This document shows positions 28,201 through 35,663 of a stretch of DNA of 64,000 nucleotides, piece by piece (within the stretch, counting starts at the first letter, position 1; each line of letters begins with the position of its first letter). Location of the stretch: positions 19,913 to 83,912 of the forward strand of contig NZ_WMJY01000013.1 of assembly GCF_009711055.1 (NCBI RefSeq), read 5' to 3'. A program made the position numbers and the translations under genes. Below the pieces are notes generated by a model. It searched no databases. It saw only the letters and a program-made list of their open reading frames with translations, and had not been told where the DNA came from. The DNA is from Myroides pelagicus. GTDB lineage: Bacteria; Bacteroidota; Bacteroidia; Flavobacteriales; Flavobacteriaceae.

Positions 28201-28959
28201 GCCTATGCCCAGAGGGGTGATGCTGTGATTTTGAATCAACTCTTTACCGGGCATGAACTCTGTCACTTGGTACATACCGATAAGGTAAATAAAGTGATTA
28301 GTTATTTGGATCACTATCAGTTTAACGCTTTGATTCTATACGATAACTTATTGAGCGATGAGATGATTCAATTGCTTAAGCGCGTACAAAAACAAATTAA
28401 TAAGCAACGCCTTTTAGTCTTTTACTTTAGTGAAGAGGTGGATTATTTCCTACAAGAGCAGATGTTTCAATTAGGGGTAACCGACCTTGTCTACCTACCT
28501 GTTAACGATACTTTGTTAGAGACCAAAGTCATTAAGCGCATTGCTTTTGACAAACAAAACAAAGCTAGTGTATCGGTTATTGATAAGATTACTTCGGTGA
28601 ATCAAAGTGAATCGGTGAAGTTGTCTTCTGATGAGAAATTGCTGCGAAAGGCCATTAGCGCTATGGAAGAAAACTACACGAGTGCAGACTTCTCTGTGGA
28701 GCAATTGGCTAGTGACTTGGGACTCTCAAAGATTAAACTGTATCGATTGTACAAAGATATCTTAGAAGTATCGCCTATCGAAGTACTCATTGAGATGCGC
28801 ATGAAAAAAGCCAAACACCTTGTCGAACAAGCAAACTTATCGATAGGGGAGATTAGCTATGAATGTGGTTATAATGACCCTAAACACTTTAGTAAAACCT
28901 TTAAAAAATACCATGGAGATTCCCCATCTGCGTATCAGAAAAATAGGCAGATGGGTTAA
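25213..28959 (+). CDS. Hybrid two-component (HTCS)-type regulator with degenerate kinase, AraC output
   Basis: HTCS proteins sense a ligand in the periplasm and activate adjacent SusCD loci. From the ATG at 25213 there is a signal peptide (MRYLLLFLLLLSTGIKG), Reg_prop propeller repeats to about residue 600 (GLSNNSINCMENSPTGELWIG, GSVWVGTYAGVVR), a Y_Y_Y domain, a membrane helix near 683-705 and a coiled coil. Next is a kinase-like region (about 770-960), a receiver-like region (992-1112, Asp1044 in LILYDNLLSDEM) and an AraC-type HTH (about 1142-1244). The kinase region has no H-box (LFLLSKMKKPLI in its place), the N-box reads LFQYLFSECFKF, and no DxGxG box is visible. The receiver lacks the N-terminal acidic pair and the usual Lys. 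Signalling probably does not use normal phosphorelay. Confidence 0.9.
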   Translation: MRYLLLFLLLLSTGIKGQNINFKSITTSSGLSNNSINCMENSPTGELWIGTWDGLTVYDGKKFAIYKHAKDGNQSLAGNNVFSILQDKDQQMWVMTDARYLGRYLGEGLFDNYLLEDYPIAMHLNKKGTLEVLLKNGKSFQAAVVQGQTIVTELANYQLDSLYTSDEQKAIQSLYKRLQMEEEVNAILRKGDQEYWIATRTKGLHIVGIDSIKGQQHQARIVGKIASDVYAPYGLKSNEISILHQDIYGYTWLGLKDGGVAMILDEKNSIDGVYPHYVNQPYLPMETVRALTKDLQERHWVGYYTEGLFVREQGQKQYKAFELYKAKEDKDWKRIRSLFTDSRGSVWVGTYAGVVRIDGQKQTYYSKSTTPFLSADRTYAFAQEDQTLWLGSWGGVSKYNMHRQAFESFYGQDKLEQYHIRAINVVDDLLYIATELHGLIIFDSQTGQLKNIDEKTGLIGNSVYDIYIDNYSGELWVATLGGISIFDRDFNLINTITEQEGLPSHLVYSLNVLDSYVWISTTKGVAAIDKVTKQITNYSQYIGWQGLEFAEGAHYKDEATGNIVLAGYKGINFFNPNDLLKQRPSPFFKLWINQQLVDLEQELSFAASDNNLVIEIYPVGFVDYPVNQYQYRIIGLFDDWRVLPTEPVKLDNLAWEDYSFEIRNALDKEKPIVYQRSFMVHKPWYLNTLLWVGFIALVLIAIYFKLRQRKIAQQKKELYLTNQVKLRTQEIQQQQQSLLQQNKQLNELHQEVLDQKQELLRVHSKLKNGDIEIEKLRLFLLSKMKKPLITILENIGDAVEHQEIKNELVGLYDMVREWNYLEQIREIDTKGNINVNLAQYTHRLIDQWILMSRRYEVSLKVDNQLSEQWGSIDAMRIKILFQYLFSECFKFMGENQRLDALVDSRESVLRLVLSSESTSLQAYWEENKKYSPYLRAVSYLIKELGATMHNTSEHKAFELSIDIPVLQETQHDGPTAGWTDLLEDLEVLPKDKLNVLAYAQRGDAVILNQLFTGHELCHLVHTDKVNKVISYLDHYQFNALILYDNLLSDEMIQLLKRVQKQINKQRLLVFYFSEEVDYFLQEQMFQLGVTDLVYLPVNDTLLETKVIKRIAFDKQNKASVSVIDKITSVNQSESVKLSSDEKLLRKAISAMEENYTSADFSVEQLASDLGLSKIKLYRLYKDILEVSPIEVLIEMRMKKAKHLVEQANLSIGEISYECGYNDPKHFSKTFKKYHGDSPSAYQKNRQMG

Positions 28960-29123
28960 GGCTAGATTAGACCAAGGTTAAGGGAGTGTTACTGTAATAA
29001 ATATACGCTAATATGATGGTTAAAAAGGTGATTTGTGTAATAAAACACCTCTTTGATGAAACAATATTACCCTGTGAAATGACACTTTGCTACTACTTTC
29101 GAATCAAACAAAATATAAAACTA

Positions 29124-32100
29124 ATGAAACACAATTTCTTTTCATGGCTGTTAGTTTTAGGTTGCTTTCCTTCATTATACGCACAAGTCGTAGTCAAGGG
29201 AAAAGTAACAGCTCAGTCAGATGGTCTACCCATTTCTTTTGCAACTGTAGTTGCTAACAACAACAACACTACATGGGCAAATACCGACGAAAACGGAAAC
29301 TTTACTATTGAATTAGAAAAAGAAAAAGGGACGCTAGCTATTGAGTTTGTCGGTTACCAATCTAAAGTTGTAAACTACGATGGTACGCAAAACTTAAATA
29401 TCCTATTAAACAGTGATAGTGATATGCTAGAGGAGATCGTTTTGATTGGTTATGGAGCGTCTAAGAAAAAAGACATTTCTACATCTATTGCACTTGTAGA
29501 TGACGTTGATAAAATAGCTTCTCGTTCAGTAGCCAATGTAAATGACTTCCTTCAAGGACAAGTAGCAGGGGTAACTGTAATGCAACAAGGAGGAGACCCT
29601 TCTGAGTCAGGAAAGATTATCATTAGAGGGACAGGATCATTAGCTAATGAAGCACCTTTAACAGTTGTTGATGGTGTGCCTTACTACGGTCCTGCGATCA
29701 ATCCAAATGACATTGCTTCAATGTCGATTTTAAAAGATGCAGCAGCAGCAGCAATTTACGGTGCACAAGCGGCTTCAGGGGTAATCGTAATTACAACGAA
29801 AAACGGAGTGAAAGGAGAGCCTAAGGTATCTCTTAATATGTACACTGGTGTAAGTACGGCTTCAAACCTTCCTACTGCTTTAGATGCTAAAGGTCAAGCG
29901 TGGGCGTATAATACGGCAGCAGACAACGTAGGTGCTCCTCGTCAGTCGGCTCATGATGCTCAGGCGAATCCATGGGGACAAACAACGCGTACGGACTGGA
30001 TGGATGAGGTGTTTAGAACTGCAGCTACCTATAATGTAGATGCGTCTGTATCTGGTGCCACTGATAAAGTAAACTATATGACTTCTTTTGGATACAACAA
30101 AAAAGAAGGTACTTTAATAGGTACAGAGTCTCAGCGTTACAACTTCCGTTTGAAGTCTGATATTCAATTAACCGATAAGGTAAAAATCGGAGAGAATGTA
30201 TATTATTCAAATACAGAGGCTGTGGGTACAAACACGACCAGCTCGTATTCAGGGATTATTATGAATGCATTATATATGCCTTCTGCTGCGACAGTATATG
30301 ATAAGGACGGAAAGTTTGGTGGTGTAGTACCTCACGACTTAGCGCAGTTTGCTGGAGCATATGGTGATGTGTACAACCCTGTAGCACTATTGCTTAGACC
30401 TACGACAACTAACCCAACTAACTACATCAATGCCAATGTATATTTAGATTATGATATTCTTGATGGACTTAGCTTTAGATCTTCTTATAGCTATGACTAT
30501 ACGAATAACAAATACAAGAAGTTTACACCTAAAGCTCCTGAGCTTGGTCGTACAAACAAACAAAATTACTTGAATCAAAGTACTTATGACAAATCACACT
30601 GGGTTTGGGATAATCAATTGACGTATGACAAGTACTTCGGAAGACATCACTTAAACTTAACAGCTATTCACTCTGCTCAAAAGACAAACTATGAGTACTA
30701 CGAGCAACAAGGTGAAGGGTTTAGTAATGAAGATAGTTATAACCACTATATGGGGAATGCTTCGATCATCAGAAAGCCTGTCACTGATGTGTATCAGGAG
30801 GCATTAACTTCAATGATCGGACGCGGGATGTATAGCTTTGACGACAAGTATTTTGTATCGGGGAGTTTACGTCGTGACAAGACTTCACGCTTAGCTAAAA
30901 ATAATCAATCAGAGATTTTCCCATCGGCTTCATTAGCATGGAGACTTTCTCAAGAGAACTTCTTTAATGTAAAACCAATTACTGAGTTAAAACTTAGAGC
31001 TTCTTGGGGACAAATCGGTAATGTAAACTCAGTAGGGTATTATTCATTTGATGTGCCTTTGCGTACTTCGGATATCCTAATGGGGGGTGAGGGTACACTT
31101 AGTGAAATGGGTACTTATGTTGATAGACAGTCTAATCCTAACTTGAAATGGGAGACTTCTGAAAGTTGGAACTTCGGTGTAGATGCTTCTTTCTTTGACG
31201 GACGATTAAACTTGGTTGCTGATTACTTTACTAAGCGTACCAAAGGTATGATCATTCCAGGACTTGAAGATGCTCACCACGGTACTAAAGCGGCAGATGT
31301 AAATGGTGGAGAGGTATTAAATAAAGGTCTTGAGCTTTCACTTAGCTACAACGGGACTATTGGGAAAGACTTAAATTATAAAGTATTTGGTAATACTAGT
31401 TTCTTGAGTAATGAACTTGTAAACTTAGACGGGTACAACCAAAGTGGTATCGACTATATCGCTCATGGTGATAACGTGAGAAGTACATTATATCCATATC
31501 GCTCAGTAGTTGGTCGTTCGCTTTACTCTACACATTTAGTTCCTTATTTAGGAATATTCCAATCGCAAAGCGAAATTGATGCTTATACTTCGGCAGACGG
31601 TGGTTTGATCCAACCAAATGCTAAGCCTGGTGACTTTAAATTTGCAGATACCAATGGCGATGGTAAAATCGACAACAACGATAAGGAGTTTATGGATGCC
31701 TATGTTCCTAAAATCACTTATAGCTTTGGACTGAACTTAGATTACAAAAACTTTGATTTAAGTATGTTCTTCCAAGGAGTTGGTGATATCAAAGTATTCA
31801 ACGGATATAAGTTTACGGCATACAATGCTTCTCAACAAGGGTATAACTTAGACTCTCGTGTTTATGGTGCATGGAGCCCAGAGAATACAAATACAAATAT
31901 TCCTAGATTATCTACTAAAGATGATAACCAAAACTACGGAACTACTTCTAGCTGGTATTTAGAAGATGCTTCTTACCTAAGACTTAAAAACATCACTTTA
32001 GGTTATACGCTTCCTGAGACGATGATGAAAAAACTTTCTGCCAATGCTAGTTTGAGAATATTCTTATCGGCAGAGAACTTGTTCACAATTACAGGTTATG

Positions 32101-32195
32101 ACGGTATCGATCCAGAAGTTGGAGCAATCGGATTAGACGTAGCGAGATACCCAGTATCTAAAACAGTTTCAGGAGGATTTTTATTTAGCTTTTAA
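29124..32195 (+). CDS. SusC/RagA-family TonB-linked outer-membrane transporter
   Basis: The 1023-aa protein starts at ATG 29124, directly before a signal peptide (MKHNFFSWLLVLGCFPSLYA). An in-frame ATG at 29013 would give a 37-residue extension without signal character. Domains in order are CarboxypepD_reg-like (VVKGKVTAQSDGLPISFATV), a plug with the SusC signature (NVNDFLQGQVAGVTVMQQGG, IIIRGTGSLANEAPLTVVDG, SILKDAAAAAIYGAQAASGV), and a 22-strand barrel ending PVSKTVSGGFLFSF. SusC proteins import substrates across the outer membrane with a SusD lid, energised by TonB. It is followed 13 bases later by susD and preceded by the regulator. The downstream phosphatases suggest a phosphate-containing substrate. 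Confidence 0.95.
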   Translation: MKHNFFSWLLVLGCFPSLYAQVVVKGKVTAQSDGLPISFATVVANNNNTTWANTDENGNFTIELEKEKGTLAIEFVGYQSKVVNYDGTQNLNILLNSDSDMLEEIVLIGYGASKKKDISTSIALVDDVDKIASRSVANVNDFLQGQVAGVTVMQQGGDPSESGKIIIRGTGSLANEAPLTVVDGVPYYGPAINPNDIASMSILKDAAAAAIYGAQAASGVIVITTKNGVKGEPKVSLNMYTGVSTASNLPTALDAKGQAWAYNTAADNVGAPRQSAHDAQANPWGQTTRTDWMDEVFRTAATYNVDASVSGATDKVNYMTSFGYNKKEGTLIGTESQRYNFRLKSDIQLTDKVKIGENVYYSNTEAVGTNTTSSYSGIIMNALYMPSAATVYDKDGKFGGVVPHDLAQFAGAYGDVYNPVALLLRPTTTNPTNYINANVYLDYDILDGLSFRSSYSYDYTNNKYKKFTPKAPELGRTNKQNYLNQSTYDKSHWVWDNQLTYDKYFGRHHLNLTAIHSAQKTNYEYYEQQGEGFSNEDSYNHYMGNASIIRKPVTDVYQEALTSMIGRGMYSFDDKYFVSGSLRRDKTSRLAKNNQSEIFPSASLAWRLSQENFFNVKPITELKLRASWGQIGNVNSVGYYSFDVPLRTSDILMGGEGTLSEMGTYVDRQSNPNLKWETSESWNFGVDASFFDGRLNLVADYFTKRTKGMIIPGLEDAHHGTKAADVNGGEVLNKGLELSLSYNGTIGKDLNYKVFGNTSFLSNELVNLDGYNQSGIDYIAHGDNVRSTLYPYRSVVGRSLYSTHLVPYLGIFQSQSEIDAYTSADGGLIQPNAKPGDFKFADTNGDGKIDNNDKEFMDAYVPKITYSFGLNLDYKNFDLSMFFQGVGDIKVFNGYKFTAYNASQQGYNLDSRVYGAWSPENTNTNIPRLSTKDDNQNYGTTSSWYLEDASYLRLKNITLGYTLPETMMKKLSANASLRIFLSAENLFTITGYDGIDPEVGAIGLDVARYPVSKTVSGGFLFSF

Positions 32196-32208
32196 TTAGA
32201 ACACAATC

Positions 32209-33798
32209 ATGAGAAAAATACAATTGACAAAATACAGCTTGATGTTAGGGCTTTCGCTAACATTAGCAATGGGGTCTTGTAGTTCGGATTTTACTGAGCT
32301 TGATCCAAAGGGAAATACATCGTACGAAAACTTCTGGAAGACAGAACAAGATGCAGTAGAAGCGTCAAATGCTTTGTACGAAATGATGATGAAAGACGAA
32401 ATGTTTGGTCGTGGGTTCTTCTGGTATATCAACGCTTCAGATGATATGGTTACCGGAAGGCTAAACGCTACGGCTGACAATATAAAGAACTTCAACATGA
32501 ATGGAGATGAAGGATATGTAAACGGAATCTACCAAGACTGTTTCAAAGTTATTCGTCGTGCAAATGATATCATTGCTAATGTTCCTGCCATGAATATTTC
32601 GGAGACTTTAAAGAAAAGAATTATAGGAGAGGCTTACTTTATGAGAGGGTTCAACTATTTCTGGCTTGCTCATACTTATGGAGATAATGGTCAAAATGGA
32701 GGTATTCCAATCGTAACAGAGGCTAATATGGAATTACCTGCGGGTGGATATACACGCCCAGAAAGTGTAGTGGAGAACTATGCTCAGGTTGTAGCAGACC
32801 TTACTAAAGCCAGTGAAATGTTGCCACTGATCACCGAGTACACAACACAAGACTATGGACGTGCTCATAAAGATGCTGCTTTAGCGTATATCACAAAGAC
32901 ATATTTGTACTGGGCTGAGTATGACCAAAGCAAATATGAACAGGTAATTGCTTATGCTGACAAAGTAACTAATTCTGGATCAGGTCGTAAGTTAATCAAT
33001 ACTGGTAATCCTGCTAAAGATTACAGAGAATTACACTCACACTTAAACAACTGGACATCAGAGTATATCTGGTCTGTAAATTCAGGTGTTGAAGGTGGAA
33101 GTATCTTGCCTGGATGTATGTTAGAAAACAAAGGTTGGGGAGAGTATAACGGATGGGGATACTACACGCCAACAGAGAGTTTATACAACGCTTTTGAACA
33201 AGGTGATGCACGTAAATCAGTAACACTATTGAGCTTTGGTGATACTTTTACCTTTTTTGGAAAAGAGAAGCGTTACAGTTCGGAGAACTCATTATCTGGT
33301 TTCCAGTTCAACAAATATATGTATGAGTATCAAGGGGCAGATGCTTTAGGATCGCAAATTAATACCAATGGTAACAAGCCTACAACCACCTATAATGTAC
33401 CACTTATGCGCTATGCTGAGATCTTACTTATGAAAGCAGAAGCACAAATAATGTTGGGAAGAAACGGTGATGTAGCAATTAATAAGGTACGTGAGCGTGC
33501 TGGATTACAACCTTTGTCTGGAGCGACAATGGCAGACCTTAAACGCGAAAGACGCGTAGAGTTTGCAGGGGAGTTTGCTAATAGACACTATGACTTAGTG
33601 CGTTGGGGAGATGCAAAAGAGGTTTATAACAAAGCACTTTATGGACGTATCTATTCGGATAGAGCAAACCCTGATTCAAACTATGAGGTGAAACAGGTGT
33701 GGAAAGCTAGAAACTTCGACGACACTTATATGCACGTATGGCCTATACCAAACAGAGCTGTACAGTCATCAGGAATAAAACAAAATGTAGGTTGGTAA
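32209..33798 (+). CDS. RagB/SusD-family nutrient-binding lipoprotein
   Basis: The 529-aa lipoprotein (LAMGSCSSDF) shows the SusD pattern. It has FTELDPKGNTSYENFWKTEQDAVEASNALY near the N-terminus, TPR-like helices (GEAYFMRGFNYFWLAHTYGD) and the C-terminal RERAGLQPLSG...LKRERRVEFAGEFANRHYDLVRWG. It would sit on the outer face of the outer membrane as the lid of the SusC channel. The pair is in the classic order and spacing. A terminator lies directly after it, inside the apparent operon. Confidence 0.95.
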   Translation: MRKIQLTKYSLMLGLSLTLAMGSCSSDFTELDPKGNTSYENFWKTEQDAVEASNALYEMMMKDEMFGRGFFWYINASDDMVTGRLNATADNIKNFNMNGDEGYVNGIYQDCFKVIRRANDIIANVPAMNISETLKKRIIGEAYFMRGFNYFWLAHTYGDNGQNGGIPIVTEANMELPAGGYTRPESVVENYAQVVADLTKASEMLPLITEYTTQDYGRAHKDAALAYITKTYLYWAEYDQSKYEQVIAYADKVTNSGSGRKLINTGNPAKDYRELHSHLNNWTSEYIWSVNSGVEGGSILPGCMLENKGWGEYNGWGYYTPTESLYNAFEQGDARKSVTLLSFGDTFTFFGKEKRYSSENSLSGFQFNKYMYEYQGADALGSQINTNGNKPTTTYNVPLMRYAEILLMKAEAQIMLGRNGDVAINKVRERAGLQPLSGATMADLKRERRVEFAGEFANRHYDLVRWGDAKEVYNKALYGRIYSDRANPDSNYEVKQVWKARNFDDTYMHVWPIPNRAVQSSGIKQNVGW

Positions 33799-33816
33799 TA
33801 TTTTTTTAAATGAATG

Positions 33817-33846
33817 AGGGGGTACCTCGTTGTGCCCCCTTTTTTC
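33817..33846 (+). terminator. Terminator between susD and the phosphatase genes
   Basis: The stem AGGGGGTAC / GTGCCCCCT (one G-U pair) with loop CTCGTT is followed by six T. It sits 20 bases before the next gene's start codon and so may set a step-down in expression rather than end the operon. Confidence 0.8.
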
Positions 33847-33865
33847 TAAATCACAAGTCAAACTA

Positions 33866-35662
33866 ATGAAAAAACTATTTATTGCACTTTCGGTATTGGT
33901 ATCGAGTGCTTGCGTAATCGCACAAGAGAGCAAAGTAAAATTACATTCACATAATGATTATCAACAAACATTACCTTTTTGGAATGCCTATACTAATGGA
34001 TTAGAGTCGATTGAAATAGACTTAGTGTTGGTTGATGGTAAGTTATATGTTGCACACGAAAAACAAACGATGCACGAGCATAGAACCATTGAAAATCTAT
34101 ATTTAAAGCCTCTTGTTCAGGCACAGGAATTAGCCATAGGAAAAGGGAATAAAGTACAGTTTTTACTTGACTTAAAGAGTAATGCGAAAGCTTCATTAGA
34201 GGTATTGGTTCCTGTATTGGAAAAGTATAAAGACTTTATCGAAGAGCACCAAGTTGCCTTTGTACTCTCAGGGAGTAAACCAGATGCTGACTATTTCAAG
34301 ACTTTACCTACGTATATAAAGATTGATCATCAAAAGTTAGACAAACTAGAAGATAGCCAAATGTGGGATCGCGTAGCTATGGTTAGTTTGAGTTTTCGTG
34401 ATTTCTCTGTATGGAACGGGAAGGGAAGAATGGTAGAGGCAGAGCGTCAAGCGGTTCAGCAAATCATCGACAAAGTTCACGCGATGGGCAAACCGATACG
34501 CTTCTGGGCTACACCTGATGGAAAGACTGCATGGAAGGCTTTTATGGATATGGGAATTGACTATATCAATACGGATAAGCCATACGAAGTGAAGAAGTAT
34601 ATGGATCACTTGCCAAACTATATTTATACAAATGCCCAATCAACAGCAGTGTATAAGCCTACGTTTAAGAGCGATGATAAAAATAGTAAGATCAAGAATG
34701 TCATCTTATTGATTGGTGATGGTAATGGACTTACTCAAATATCAGCAGCTGCTTTAGCTAATGGTGGTGATTTGACTATGTTGCAATTAAAGCAAATGGG
34801 ACTTATCAAAACACAAGCAGCTGATGACTTTACAACGGACTCTGCAGCAGGAGGTACAGCTATCGCAACTGGAGAGAAATCATACAACCGATCAATCGGA
34901 ATGTCCATGCAGCGAAAGCCACTGGAAAACATGACGGAGTTATTGTCTAAATACGACTTTAGTACAGCAGTTTTGACCACTGATGAGGTTATTGGAGCGA
35001 CACCTTCTGCTTTCTATGCACATCAACTGGATAGAGATGATAATTCGCTTATCGCTAAAGATTTATTAAACAGTGAAATAGATGTATTTGTTGGCGGTGG
35101 AAAAAAAGCGTTTAAAGACGTGGCTATCGATGAGGTTTTCACGCTTTTAGGTTCTGTTGATCAGATAGGAAATAGCACTGCAGACAAAGTAGGCGTATTC
35201 TTAGCCGAAGCAGGACTACCAGGGGTGATTAATGGTAGAGATGATGTATTGGCAAGAGCCACCAAAGAGACTATTTCATTCTTACAAGCAAAGGACAAAC
35301 CGTTTTTTATGCTTGTTGAAGGAGCGAAGATTGACTCTTACGGACACTTTAATAATACAGGAGGTATTGTGACAGAAGGAATTGACTTTGACAAGGCTGT
35401 AGCTGAGGCAATTAAGTTTGCGGATAAAGATGGGCAGACATTAGTTGTGGTAACCGCTGATCACGAGACAGGTGGTTTTGCTATCCCTCAAGGAAATGTA
35501 GAAAAAGGATTTATTGAAGGAGACTTTATTTCGAATGACCACTCGGGAGCCATGGTGCCAATCTTCGCTTACGGGCCAAAGTCAAGCGAGTTTAGAGGAG
35601 TATATGAAAACAATGAAGTGTTTCATAAAATAATTAAGTTACTGAAGATTAAGCAAAAGTAA
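33866..35662 (+). CDS. Fused PI-PLC/GDPD-superfamily domain + alkaline phosphatase, secreted
   Basis: From ATG 33866 (an upstream in-frame ATG overlaps the terminator) the protein has a signal peptide (MKKLFIALSVLVSSACVIA) and two enzymes. Residues about 22-260 show KLHSHNDYQQ, IEIDLVLVDGKLYVAHE and WATPDG...IDYINTDKP, a PI-PLC/glycerophosphodiesterase-superfamily barrel. Residues about 285-598 are a PhoA-type alkaline phosphatase: VILLIGDGNG (metal Asp), TTDSAAGGTAIATGEK with nucleophile Ser326, VVVTADHETGGFA (metal Asp-His) and NDHSGAMVPIFAYGP (metal His). The fusion could hydrolyse a phosphodiester and then free phosphate from the monoester product. Location is periplasmic or surface. It lies 2 bases before a second phosphoesterase gene. 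Exact substrate unknown. Confidence 0.88.
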   Translation: MKKLFIALSVLVSSACVIAQESKVKLHSHNDYQQTLPFWNAYTNGLESIEIDLVLVDGKLYVAHEKQTMHEHRTIENLYLKPLVQAQELAIGKGNKVQFLLDLKSNAKASLEVLVPVLEKYKDFIEEHQVAFVLSGSKPDADYFKTLPTYIKIDHQKLDKLEDSQMWDRVAMVSLSFRDFSVWNGKGRMVEAERQAVQQIIDKVHAMGKPIRFWATPDGKTAWKAFMDMGIDYINTDKPYEVKKYMDHLPNYIYTNAQSTAVYKPTFKSDDKNSKIKNVILLIGDGNGLTQISAAALANGGDLTMLQLKQMGLIKTQAADDFTTDSAAGGTAIATGEKSYNRSIGMSMQRKPLENMTELLSKYDFSTAVLTTDEVIGATPSAFYAHQLDRDDNSLIAKDLLNSEIDVFVGGGKKAFKDVAIDEVFTLLGSVDQIGNSTADKVGVFLAEAGLPGVINGRDDVLARATKETISFLQAKDKPFFMLVEGAKIDSYGHFNNTGGIVTEGIDFDKAVAEAIKFADKDGQTLVVVTADHETGGFAIPQGNVEKGFIEGDFISNDHSGAMVPIFAYGPKSSEFRGVYENNEVFHKIIKLLKIKQK

Positions 35663-35663
35663 T

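Noticed and set aside
29013..29123. Upstream start giving SusC a 37-residue N-terminal extension
   Set aside because: The extension has no signal character and the ATG at 29124 begins a clear signal peptide.
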